From: Pseudoscleropodium purum | Taxonomy: Eukaryota; Streptophyta; Bryopsida; Hypnales; Brachytheciaceae | NCBI GenBank assembly: GCA_963969395.1 | Contig: OZ017804.1 | Location: forward strand, 19,282,001 to 19,346,000 | Direction of reading: 5' to 3' | DNA length: 64,000 bases | In this document: positions 55,326 to 64,000 of the stretch, one piece after another | Numbering within the stretch: position 1 is the stretch's first letter | Layout of the letters: each line of letters begins with the position of its first letter | Notes under the pieces: generated by a model | Databases searched by the model: none | Told to the model about the DNA's origin: nothing | The model's input: the letters and a program-made list of their open reading frames with translations, nothing else | Position numbers and translations under genes: made by a program

Positions 55326-55520
55326 CCCCTAAAGTTCTTTTCACTAAAAACACTTCAAAACTGCCATTACTAGTGCAAATACCAAGTCTTAGAAGAAAAA
55401 TACTTTGGGGCATATGTAACCGTAGGATCTTGTAGTAAATTAGTTGGAAAAGATGTGGAAAAAATTTTAGACAAATCCACCATTTGGATTGTAAGATATT
55501 AGATATTGAATGTTTCATTT
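55326..55520 (-). mobile_element. Truncated family A element in reverse orientation (A5)
   Basis: TTAA (55322-55325) is followed by CCCCTAAAGTTCTTTTCA, the inverse of the family A right end. The sequence then matches the inverse of A2 near 16390-16560 (for example GGATCTTGTAGTA and ATTGTAAGATATTAG). The rest of the element is missing. Confidence 0.7.
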
Positions 55521-56330
55521 AAGGGGGCTACTCAATTATGTCTATTAATGAACAATTGGTAGGCTAACAAACCTAACTTAGCATGTATTTTAATATTTGT
55601 TGCAATTGTTTTAGGAATATTATAACATAACACTATTATAATATTTTTATAAATGATATAGTACTAAATCATTTCAAAATCAACAACATTCGAACACAAT
55701 CTGTCAATCTTGTCTTCCATACTCCTTTAATGATATACATATATATAAATATATATACATACATAAAATATATTAGATAAATCAACATGAACAAATCAAT
55801 GATTATATATTTTATAGATCTATTCTTCATCAATCAAATAAGAGTGCATGTTCAAATATAGACAAAGATGGTTTCTCCATTTGTTGCCAAAAAATAGATA
55901 AACAAATAAAGAAAGATATGAAGTGAATGTTACTTGGAGAATTGAAGGGAAAGAAATTGAAGTACTCAATTGCATTTTATTAAATTGGAAAATTGCATAT
56001 GAATGGCATGAATTAATCTTCATAGATGCTAAACTCATACGAGTTGCATTTCAACATTTATGATTTATGCAATTGATTGAATTGAAAGCTCTTGTAATTA
56101 CATTTTCAAATTTTCGATTCAATCATTCAAATTTGCAAGAGTGATTTATGATAGATTTATAACTTTAAATGTGAAAGCATTCAATGCCTTTATGCGTTTG
56201 TTCATCAATATATTAATTTTAAATAAATAATATATATTTTTTATAACATATGCATAAACCATTGCATTAAAAAACAAACAAACTAAGAGCCAAGCCAAAT
56301 AGGTTGGTCAAATGAAGAGAACAAGAGAAT
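55521..56330. other. AT-rich interval left of the chromovirus
   Basis: No gene or bounded repeat is supported. The last five bases before the LTR (56331-56335, AAGAG) are the left copy of the chromovirus target duplication. Confidence 0.45.
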
Positions 56331-56335
56331 AAGAG

Positions 56336-56526
56336 TGTTAGAACCAGGCTTAGAACCCGGCGTGGATCCAGGAGTAGTTAGGATAACTGGCCGGCGGTTG
56401 GGCTAACTGCCGGTTGTGTGTGCTTAAAAGGCCAGTGAAGGAGTCTCCTCCTTCATTGGTCATTTCGTCTTCTGCAATATATATGCCTGTTAGTTTACGA
56501 TGATCTGCCTCTGCCTCTGCCTGACA
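56336..56526 (+). repeat. 5' LTR of the chromovirus
   Basis: Starts TGTTAGAACCAGG and ends CTGCCTGACA (TG...CA). A TATA-like TTAAAAGG at 56423 lies about 32 bases before ATTGGTCATT (56455), the proposed transcription start. That would give U3 of 119 bases and R plus U5 of 72. Confidence 0.95.
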
Positions 56527-56527
56527 T

Positions 56528-56537
56528 AATGACCAGT
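56528..56537 (+). promoter_or_regulatory. Putative self-priming primer binding site
   Basis: AATGACCAGT begins one base after the 5' LTR. It is the exact complement of ACTGGTCATT in the 3' LTR (63248-63257) and pairs with the 5' LTR version ATTGGTCATT through one G-U pair. The usual plant chromovirus site complementary to initiator tRNA-Met (TGGTATCAGAGC) is absent. Tf1/sushi-type elements prime in this way from the 5' end of their own RNA. Confidence 0.6.
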
Positions 56538-56575
56538 CCACGTTCAAGATTTGCATGAGTTTCATCGGGTCGGAT

Positions 56576-56825
56576 CATGGCATGGATCGGATGATGTCAG
56601 AGTCCCCAGGGTCGGTGCTGCTCAACGTGCAGATGCGGAAGTATTTGCCGCACGCAGTGCCTGAGTCCGCGTGGTTGCCGCTGTAACGGTGGCCGCTCGT
56701 CCTGTACAGACTGGCGTAGATTTCGGATTTGCGGAGGAGTGGGCAGTTGTTGGCGACGATGACGAGCTGATTCTTGCCGCCTCGGAGCGACTTCGGGGAG
56801 CGCCAGACGGTTGCTGATGGACTCC
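56576..56825 (-). pseudogene. RPL30: Fragment of ribosomal protein L30 (eL30) gene inside the retroelement leader
   Basis: On the minus strand ESISNRLAL matches the start region of eL30. A gap and frame change remove about 20 residues, and then [44 protein letters not shown] and [10 protein letters not shown] follow in one frame to a TGA. The first Met region is missing. It runs opposite to the retroelement and starts under 50 bases after its LTR. It cannot encode a ribosomal protein. Confidence 0.85.
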
Positions 56826-57204
56826 GGTGCAGCCGTGCAGTCTCCTGTGGAGGTTTGATTGCGTATTTGCGAAGGTGCACACCGCCACACCCGTCCTGTG
56901 CGAAACCCATATTCCCGGATGTTTCCAGAAGAGATACCCAATTGGAGTGCGGCTGAGCGGCGGAGGAGCGGGCGTCATGGAGTGGGTGTTCTTCTACTGC
57001 AGCATACATGTTGCCACAGAGGTCCAAAGAGCTCCAACCCCATCTTGTGAAAAAGCTCCGAATTAACCAGGTTCTCGTCACAAATCGAAAAAAAAAAAGT
57101 TCACATACGTATGTTTCATACATCAAACACCTTAATTAGGTGAATCAGAATTCTCTTATAAAAAATTGAAAAGCAACCGTGTAAAAATTAATGATTGAGG
57201 CTAG

Positions 57205-57739
57205 AACGGGAAACTTGTTCTTTTGTTTCTCGGTCTTCATTGAAGCTTGGTGCTTTGTCAACCTCCTGCGAATGGCGCGAGTCTTCTTTGGGCGCAAGTC
57301 AATGGGAATAAACTTCTTCTTGCTATATGCTTCACGAAGACTGGCCTTCTGCGTCTGAGAAATGACGGTCAACACTTGTGCAATTGAAAGCCTAACCACC
57401 TTGATCTTAGACAACTTGTTAGGCGCACCTCCGGTGACCTTGGCAACTCTCAAGGCGGCAAGCTCCGCCTTCAGCTTTTTCAACTGATTAAGCAATCCAA
57501 ACTGCGCCAGGAGAGGATGAACGAGAGGTTGGTTGGTGTTCGGAAGAAGAAGGCTGAGGCTGCCGAGAAGGAAGATAAGAAGTAAACCTCAGTGGTAGTA
57601 GGCGTTTTTTTGATGACTTCCAATGACCTTCGAGTGCCAAGTTCACTGTACTGTGGCCAATTTCCGGTTAATTAAAGTTGAAAGGAGTCAGTTCATTCTT
57701 GCTCTTAGCGCGGAGCTCGTGCACTTTAATCTTGGCCAT
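57205..57739 (-). pseudogene. RPL35: Fragments of ribosomal protein L35 (uL29) gene inside the retroelement leader
   Basis: Part 1 (57739-57689) reads MAKIKVHELRAKSKNEL, the uL29 N-terminus. Part 2 (57487-57205) reads [20 protein letters not shown], then [20 protein letters not shown] and [18 protein letters not shown] to KTEKQKNK, where homology stops before the normal C-terminus. The 200 bp between the parts contain an eL13 fragment in the opposite orientation. No GT donor follows part 1, so this is not simply an intron-containing gene. The coding sequence inside each part is well kept, which suggests recent capture. Confidence 0.88.
57498..57588 (+). pseudogene. RPL13: C-terminal fragment of ribosomal protein L13 (eL13)
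   Basis: The plus-strand frame [20 protein letters not shown] then AAEKEDKK and TAA matches the charged C-terminal tail of plant eL13. Only the last 30 or so codons are present. It sits between the two uL29 parts, in the opposite orientation. The assignment is from recall of the family tail, so it is less sure than the other two. Confidence 0.6.
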
Positions 57740-57862
57740 TGAGCAAGAGATCTGTACGAACAAAGCACCGGAAGGATGGAATGACCACAACGAGCTGAGC
57801 AGCAAAAGTCAGGAAGCTCTCGAGGAGCCCTGGTCAATCTTTGTGAGCAACGTGCTGCATGG

Positions 57863-58324
57863 GTGAACCTGGAATGGATCTTTCCAACGTCTATTGAAGA
57901 AGTACGAGCGTCGTCAGGCGTGCGGCCCTGGGCGCCGAAGTTCGGGGAGGGGATGCCAGGAAGGAGGCTCAGCACGTACTATTTGCAGCTGGAGTTCCGG
58001 GCAGCTCTAATACGGGCTACCATCTGCGATGCCGAGGGGAAGATGAGCAAATACTGGTGTGACAACTCGGACGTGTGCTTAGCGAGATCGATGATTCGAG
58101 GTACTAACCGATTGGCGGACCTGCACATGTTTGTGGAACAACTCGAGCGAATCACTGAAGAAAGGACTATCGATTTTAACTTCTCCGACAAATTTGGCTC
58201 CGACATTGAATATGAAGCTTCTCCGTTCGATCATTTTAGAAAAACCATGCTGGAGTTGGTGGTGGAGCGGATTACGACCATGAAGCGTTCCACGACAAGC
58301 ACTGCTACCCCTAGCTCGAGGTGA
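57863..58324 (+). CDS. Unrecognised 153-codon ORF in the retroelement leader
   Basis: The frame starts MNLEWIFPTSIEEVRASSGV and continues through RRLSTYYLQLEFRAALIRAT and EQLERITEERTIDFNFSDKF to a TGA 101 bases before gag. Composition is protein-like (balanced, no low complexity), and GC is similar to the ribosomal fragments next to it. I recognise no domain. It could be another captured host exon or a leader ORF of the element. Confidence 0.4.
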   Translation: MNLEWIFPTSIEEVRASSGVRPWAPKFGEGMPGRRLSTYYLQLEFRAALIRATICDAEGKMSKYWCDNSDVCLARSMIRGTNRLADLHMFVEQLERITEERTIDFNFSDKFGSDIEYEASPFDHFRKTMLELVVERITTMKRSTTSTATPSSR

Positions 58325-58424
58325 TTGCAGTAAAGAACCGCCCACCAGCTGACCGCACCGTCGATAGGGACCGGCCCAGCACCGTAGAGGGAAAAAGAAA
58401 AAAAGGCACGAAGAAAGCCACTCC

Positions 58425-59501
58425 ATGGAGCTTAATGAAGCATTTCCTCCGGACCCGACCCCACCGGGGGGTGGAATAGCAGACCTAACGGAATTTATTC
58501 AACAACAAACCCAGGCATTACATGTTGTGCAGCAACAAGTTCAAGGGTTGCACGCGGCGATCCCCCATCTTATCCAAGAATACATAACCCATAGCAACGT
58601 GGCACAGGGATCCTCGGTCGCACCTGCATCCACCCAGCCCAGTCACAAAGGGCCGACGAGTAGAGGGGTGACAAAGATTGCTCGGCCGAAGGAGTTCGCC
58701 GGGAAGAAGGGTGGGGACGTTTACCGTTGGCTCTCCCACCTTCGGCTACAATTCGATAACAACCCCCAAGGGTATGGAACGAACATGCAAAAGATAACTT
58801 GTGCGCTATCATATATGACGGGGACTACTGAAGGTTGGGCGATGCCTTTGCTATAGGCCCTTGACGAGAAGAGGAGTCATCCACTCTTGGCCTCGTACGA
58901 GGAGTTCCGGGCAGGGGTGATTTCGGTGTTCGGAAAGGTCGACCAAAAGGGCCACGCGTAGGATCGGCTTATGGCGCTCCACCAAACCGCTGGTGTGGCC
59001 CCTTACATAGCAGCTTTCAATGAGTTGGCAGTCTAGGTGGGGTGGTGTGAAGAAGCACTGATCACCCATTTCCGACAAGGCCTAAAGACCGAAGTTCATT
59101 ATACGATAGCCACATCGGAGGAGCTGCCGTCGACCTTGCAGGGGTGGATGTTAAGGGCCTCTTGGATTGATGAGCGGCTTTGGGCCATACGACCTAAGAG
59201 TGGGCGGTTTCCGAATACCCCAAACCCCCATCCGGGACAACGGTTCCCACCATCGTTGTCCACGACGGGTCCAGTACCAATGGAACTCGACGCTGTTGCG
59301 TAGGTCCCTCGAAAATCGACGGCCCTGGCAAAGACACCCGTGGAGCGGTAGGAGTTCCAGTGTCAGGGACGGTGTTGGGGGTGCGGGCAACAAGGCCATA
59401 CGTGGTCACGATGCCCAACCAACCCCTCGAAGCCGCTAACGTTTTCTGCCACATGGGAGGGAGATGCTAGCTACTCGGGAAAAGAGGAGGCCCGGGACTG
59501 A
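58425..59501 (+). pseudogene. gag: gag of the chromovirus, interrupted by TAG codons
   Basis: ATG 58425 opens MELNEAFPPDPTPPGGGIAD, with a Gln-rich coiled-coil-like region (QQQTQALHVVQQQVQGLHAA). The gag core (KIARPKEFAGKKGGDVYRWL, MTGTTEGWAMPLL) follows, and a zinc knuckle CWGCGQQGHTWSRC lies near 59370-59411. The same frame is stopped by TAG at 58854, 58959, 59034, 59301 and 59349, and ends at TGA 59499. The five TAGs sit where Gln is plausible. Pol is in another frame. Confidence 0.85.
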
Positions 59502-60373
59502 CGCCCTCGGCTCAGTACCCGGGCCAGTGCCAAACGGCCATGAACACGACGTATAAGCAAGCATTGCTCGACATAGCCGTTCCAAAGGGGGAGCCCCTCT
59601 TCCTACGCGCAACCACCGACCCCGGTACGCACTTGACATTAGCAGGGAAGGCCAACGGACGACCGGCTACATTATTAGTGGACTCTGGGGCAACAGGAGT
59701 GTTTATACATCTGACATTTGCCGCCGCCAGCCGCGCCACTATTACAACAAAGTCAGTTCCTCGCGAGGTCCGTGTCATTGACGGCCGCGTTATCAATACA
59801 GGGCTGGTGACCCATGAGGCAACTTTTCAGTTGGTGGTTGGGGGTCATGTGGAAACTCTCACGGGGGACATTACGAACACTGGTCGCTACGACTGCGTCC
59901 TAGGCACTCCTTGGTTGTGGCAACATGATCCTGACATCCGGTGGTCGACAGGAGAGGCCCTTTTCGCTTCCTCTTTCTGTAGGGAGCACTGTTTACCGAC
60001 CTCCCTACCATCTCGGGTGACGAACGTCCAGCCCACTTTGTCTTCTCCACTAAAGTTCCGCTAGGCAACCAAAGGGGTGGAGATCTATTCACTAGAGGTT
60101 TGCGGACTATCCACGGTACCACCACCTACTAGTGTACCACTTCCTGCAGATTACATGGACTTGGAGGGAGCGTTCAGCGAAGAGGCCTCCAATGAACTTC
60201 CCAAACACGGACCTTCGGACATGAAGATAGAGTTCAAGGAGGGGCAAGAGCCTCGCAACATGGGGCTACGGCCCATGTCCCTTGCGGAACTGGAAGAATT
60301 ATGCAGGTACCTCGATGAACACCTTGGAAAGGGGTGGATTCGACGATCTCAGTCTCCAGTATCGGCACCGATC

Positions 60374-60435
60374 GTGTTTGCGAAGAAGAAGGATGGAACC
60401 CTTCGTGTTTGCGAAGAAGAAGGATGGAACCCTTC
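60374..60435 (+). repeat. 31-bp tandem duplication in RT
   Basis: The unit starts GTGTTTGCGAAGAAGAAGGA and occurs at 60374-60404 and 60405-60435. The following bases repeat GTGTTTGC, so an 8-9-base microhomology could have driven the duplication. 31 is not a multiple of three, so it shifts the frame just after the [11 protein letters not shown] motif. Confidence 0.95.
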
Positions 60436-63113
60436 GTGTTTGCATCGACTACCGGAACCTCAACAAAGTCACTATCAGAAATCGGTACCCGTTGCCGTTA
60501 ACTCCTGAGCTGACGGATCGCCTCGTAGGGGCCAAAGTGTTCAGCAAACTCGATGTCCGTCAGGCGTATCATCGAGTCCAAATGGCAACGGGACACGAGT
60601 ACAAGACGGCTTTCAAGACCCACTATGGTCTCTATGAGTATTTGGTCATGCCTTTTGGGCTGACCAACGCCCCGGCGCAGTTCCAAGCTCACATGCAGAC
60701 CATATTCGGAGACCTCCTCGACATCTCGGTAGTGATTTACCTTGATGACATACTCATTTTCTCCAAGACATTGGAGGAGCATCGATCAGTGGTTCGCGAG
60801 GTTTTGGGGCGCCTCCAACAGCATGGGCTTTATGCCAAGTTATCTAAATGTGAGTTCCACTGGGAGTCCGTAGAGTTCCTAGGGCTGGTGGTCTCGGGCC
60901 ACGGGCTTGAGATGTGTCAAGACAAGGTGGCTGCTCTTAAGGATTGGCCTACCCCGAAGAACCTGAGGGAAGTACAGGCTTTCCTAGGGTTTGCAAATTT
61001 CTATCGGAGGTTCATCGTTGATTATTCGCGGATAGCGGTTCCTCTTACTCGGCTTACCAGGAAGGACCAACTGTTTGCATGAACCCCAGCAACGCAGGCG
61101 GCTTTCAACGAGCTTCGTCGGCGATTCACGGAAGCGCCAGTATTACTCCATCCACAATTCGACAAGCCTTTTATTTTGGAGACAGATGCCTCTGATACTA
61201 CAACCGGTGGGGTATTGTCTCAGTACGGTTCTAACGGGCTTTTGCATCCGTGTGCATATTGCAGCTCGAAGATGTCCGCAGCTGAAGAGAACTACGACAT
61301 CTATGACAAGGAACTCCTGAGCGTTGTCTTGGCTTTTCAAGACTGGCAGGTATATCTTGAGGGCTCACCCCATCAGGTTCGGGTGATCTCTGACCACAAG
61401 AACTTGGAACAATTTTTGACAACTAAGGTCCTGAACCGTCGACAGGCGCGCTGGTCAGAACTACTTTCGGCGTACAATTTTGTTATTGAACATCGTCCTG
61501 GGGCATTCAATGGACGAGCTGACATGCTCTCCCGGAGATTTGAAACTCCTACTGCAAATGACAACAATACAAGACCACTGTTACGGTTGGCAATGTTAGA
61601 AGCAGTGGAACCGGTTTGGACTGAGGACCGGATTTTTCAAAAGATCAAGGAAATCGCTCCGTCAGATTCTACATTGGGCCCCATCCAGAGATTCTTGACA
61701 ACGGGCCTCGGAGAAACCCCAGCACAGTTACGCCATCAACTCCAGGACTATGCTCTCCGTGACGGGGTTCTCTTCTTCCGGGAGGTGATAATGGTTCCAG
61801 ACAATGAGGAGTTACGACGACAGGTACTTCGCTCTTGCCACGACGCACCAGTGGCTGGGCATCTAGGGCATGCAAAGACCGTGGACCTGGTAGCTTGCAC
61901 GTATTATTGGCCATCACTGACCAAATACGTTCACCGTTATGTCAACGGCTGTGATAATTGCCAGAGATCCAAGCCCACCCGACATCCTCGCTACGGACTC
62001 CTCCAGCCTATTCCAGCAGCGGACGCCCCGTGGAAGAGAGTTACAACGGATTTCATTGTCAAGCTTCCCCAAAGCGCAGGATATGATGCAATCATGGTGG
62101 TGGTCGACAAAAATACGAAACTAGCGCACTTCATCCCCACCACAGAAGCTTTGGATTCAGCTGGTACCACCAAACTCTATTTACAACACGTCTGGAAGCA
62201 TCATGGCACCCCTACCGAGCTGATCTCTGACTGCGGCGCGGTTTTTGTCTCAAAATTCATGCGACGCCTCTATGAACTCCTACGCATTCAACCGGCACCG
62301 ACGACAGCGTTTCATCCTTAGTCAAATGGCCAGACAGAACGTGTGAACTAGTGCTTGGAACAGATCCTTCGCATGTTCACAACTAAACGTCAAGACGACT
62401 GGGCCGACCTTCTCCCCGTAGCAGAGTTTGCATATAACAACTCCGTACACTCTGCAACCGGTTTTTCTCCCTTCTATGCAACTTATGGCTACCATCCAAC
62501 TATGTCTTTCAACAAACTGACAACCTCGACAGTCCCGGCTGCGGAAGATAGAGTTCAATTATTGCACCAAGTCCACGAGGAAATCAAGACGTTGATCCAC
62601 ATTGCAGGGGAGCATGCCAAGAGGCACTACGACCGCCACGTCCAGGACGCGCCGAAGTACCGTGTGGGCGATAGGGTGTTGCTCCGCAGTAAACATATTA
62701 CGACAACATCTCCGTCTAAAAAGTTGGGGCCCAAGTTCCTAGGACCATTTCCAATTACTGCCAAAGTCTTTGACTTGGTTTATCGTTTAAGGCTACCGCA
62801 CACCCTCCGCATTCATGATGTATTCCATGTAGCGGTTTTGGAGCCCTATCGCCCCGACACCATTTCGGGCCGGCGGCAGCGACCACCTCCCCCGGTCATC
62901 ACTCTGGAAGGCGATATGGAGTGGGAGGTTCGTCAAGTACTGGATTCCCGAGTTATTGGACGAGGTCATCGGTTGCAGTACCTAGTGTCATGGAGGGGAT
63001 ATGGCCCTGAACAAGACTCGTGGGAGCCCGCGGGTCATTTACGCAACGCTCCGCTCATGGTCGAGGCATTTCATAGATTACATCCGCATGCCCCCCACCC
63101 ACCAGTTAAACCT

Positions 63114-63125
63114 AGAAGGGGGGGG
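63114..63125 (+). promoter_or_regulatory. Polypurine tract of the chromovirus
   Basis: AGAAGGGGGGGG lies three bases before the 3' LTR, the normal place for plus-strand priming. It overlaps the last codons of pol (PRRGG then TAA). Confidence 0.9.
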
Positions 63126-63128
63126 TAA

Positions 63129-63319
63129 TGTTAGAACCAGGCTTAGAACCCGGCGTGGATCCAAGAGTAGTTAGGATAACTGGCCGGCGGTTGGGCTAAC
63201 TACCGGTTGTGTGTGCTTAAAAGGCCAGTGAAGGAGTCTCCTCCTTCACTGGTCATTTTGTCTTCTGCAATATATATGCCTGTTAGTTTACGATGATCTG
63301 CCTCTGCCTCTGCCTGACA
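63129..63319 (+). repeat. 3' LTR of the chromovirus
   Basis: 191 bp, identical to the 5' LTR except for four transitions (CCAAGAG for CCAGGAG, CTACCGG for CTGCCGG, TTCACTGG for TTCATTGG, TTTTGTC for TTTCGTC). It is followed by the AAGAG target duplication at 63320-63324. Confidence 0.95.
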
Positions 63320-63324
63320 AAGAG

Positions 63325-64000
63325 CCCTACGAGACAGAAAACAAAGGAAAAAAAAGAAAATATCAGAAGGATTAAAAGGAAGGAGCAAGATGCATTCTTG
63401 CAAGATTGTAGAATACATAATGATTTCAAAATCCAACACAAATATATTTTCTATTTCAATGAGAGCCAAAAATGAACTACCCTGCTCTCAAAGATTGTAC
63501 AATGTACATGTTATACAAAATGAACATATAACAGAAGAGTAGAAGGCATCGTTTATCATGATTGAAAACTGAAATGATTTTTTTTTTCTATGTAGAATAT
63601 TTTATGAAATGTAACAATGTATTTAATTATCATAGTAATTGATAGAAATCTTTGTGCAATACATAGAAACATTTCATTCATGTGGAGTTTTTTCATTTAT
63701 TTAGGATTAAAATTGAAGTATTATACTCTACGAAGTACAAACCAAAAACAATACCATATACCTAAGTTCAAAAGTTTGCAATTGTTTTGTGAATTCATTT
63801 TGAAAACTCAAACAAAGAAATATTTTATAATCAATATCTTGTTCATTTGAATCATTTCAAAATTCGAATTCCGAATTCAATTCCTATTTATAATAGAAAT
63901 TATGTTTGTCAATTTTTTAGATCTTTAAACAATGAACCTTCTTATTTAAAATTAATATTTAAAAACATCTGAAATAAGAATATTGGAATTACCCTTCAAA
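63325..64000. other. AT-rich right flank
   Basis: No gene, repeat boundary or RNA could be supported. Confidence 0.45.

Larger units (their letters stand above)
59540..63128 (+). pseudogene. pol: pol of the chromovirus: protease, RT, RNase H, integrase, chromodomain
   Basis: The protease has LLVDSGATGVFI. Reverse transcriptase shows [20 protein letters not shown], the [11 protein letters not shown] motif and catalytic YLDDIL. RNase H begins METDASDTTTGG and shows DKELL. Integrase has the HHCC zinc site (HLGHAKT...CDNCQ), TDFI and ISDCGAVF for the two Asp residues and NGQTER for Glu. A GPF module (LGPFPITAKV) and a C-terminal chromodomain (EWEVRQVLDSRVIGRG, YLVSWRGYGPEQDSWEP) follow. Defects are TAG at 60062, 62319 and 62349, TGA at 61080, and a 31-bp tandem duplication at 60374-60435 that shifts the frame. 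Without that duplication the pro-RT frame is continuous. Confidence 0.93.
56336..63319 (+). mobile_element. Complete chromodomain Ty3/gypsy retrotransposon (chromovirus)
   Basis: The 6984-bp element has 191-bp LTRs at 56336-56526 and 63129-63319, a 5-bp target duplication AAGAG (56331-56335 and 63320-63324), a polypurine tract and gag-pol in the order protease, reverse transcriptase, RNase H, integrase, chromodomain. The LTRs differ at four positions, all transitions. The copy is structurally whole but coding-dead. Its 1.9-kb leader contains ribosomal-protein gene fragments, and the primer site looks self-complementary to the LTR. Both points are described separately. Confidence 0.95.

Noticed and set aside
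56850..56880. RKYAIK on the minus strand as the last exon of the captured L35
   Set aside because: Only six residues match the uL29 C-terminus and no stop follows; coincidence cannot be excluded, so it was left out of the feature.
57205..57739. A functional ribosomal protein L35 gene
   Set aside because: The N-terminal part is cut off without a splice donor, an eL13 piece in opposite orientation intervenes, the normal C-terminus is missing and everything lies inside LTR boundaries.
58854..62351. TAG read as glutamine (alternative nuclear code or readthrough) because all eight gag-pol TAGs fit Gln
   Set aside because: The S30 gene ends with TAG exactly at its canonical C-terminus, and the same element has a TGA and a frameshift, so decay by C-to-T change is simpler.

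Overview
This is nuclear DNA of a land plant. The evidence is spliced genes with GT-AG introns, plant-type ribosomal-protein and GH35 beta-galactosidase genes, telo-box promoter motifs, a Stowaway MITE, a tRNA-Asp-primed Tat/Athila-like retroelement and a chromodomain Ty3/gypsy element. Long AT-rich gene-poor stretches full of decayed repeats and fairly short introns would suit a bryophyte, lycophyte or similar genome, but the species cannot be fixed from the window.

Host genes. A complete 12-exon RUVBL1 (pontin AAA+ ATPase, 456 codons) lies at 1000-6696 (+). A complete three-exon ribosomal protein S30 gene lies at 12552-13394 (-); its exons are too short to show as a long ORF. A short uncharacterised gene (108 codons) lies at 24499-24825 (+) between repeat-rich flanks. 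A complete 19-exon secreted beta-galactosidase (844 codons, GH35 plus C-terminal galactose-lectin domain) lies at 26619-34237 (-), with one GC-AG intron. I rebuilt these gene models by hand from splice sites, and every exon phase closes.

Repeat landscape, left half. From about 8 to 22 kb, and again near 39-40 and 55 kb, there are non-autonomous elements flanked by TTAA with termini CCCC(T/A)AAAG...CTTT(A/T)GGGG. This is the signature of piggyBac- or Kolobok-type transposition. Other MITEs are Stowaway (in a RUVBL1 intron), CACTA-like and foldback types, some nested inside one another.

Right half (about 42-64 kb) is a nest of larger elements. (a) A decayed Tat/Athila-like retroelement has a perfect tRNA-Asp primer site at 43955 and a broken gag. 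It is interrupted by a CCGG-rich block coding for a 493-residue coiled-coil protein and by a 725-bp TA-flanked MITE. (b) A block at about 50.2-55.3 kb has GTCCGCC/GGCGGAC-rich arms in inverted orientation. It encodes an atypical protein kinase and a CxxC / Gly-Tyr-Ser-rich protein, with no recognisable transposase. (c) A complete 6984-bp chromodomain Ty3/gypsy element (56336-63319) has 191-bp LTRs and an AAGAG target duplication. Its primer site is complementary to its own LTR rather than to a tRNA, and its leader carries fragments of three host ribosomal-protein genes (eL30, uL29/L35, eL13).

The chromovirus copy is dead. Eight in-frame stops are TAG where Gln is expected or plausible, one is TGA at a likely Trp, and there is a 31-bp duplication in the reverse transcriptase. 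All four differences between its LTRs are C-to-T type changes in CHG or CG contexts. Together this reads as decay driven by cytosine methylation.
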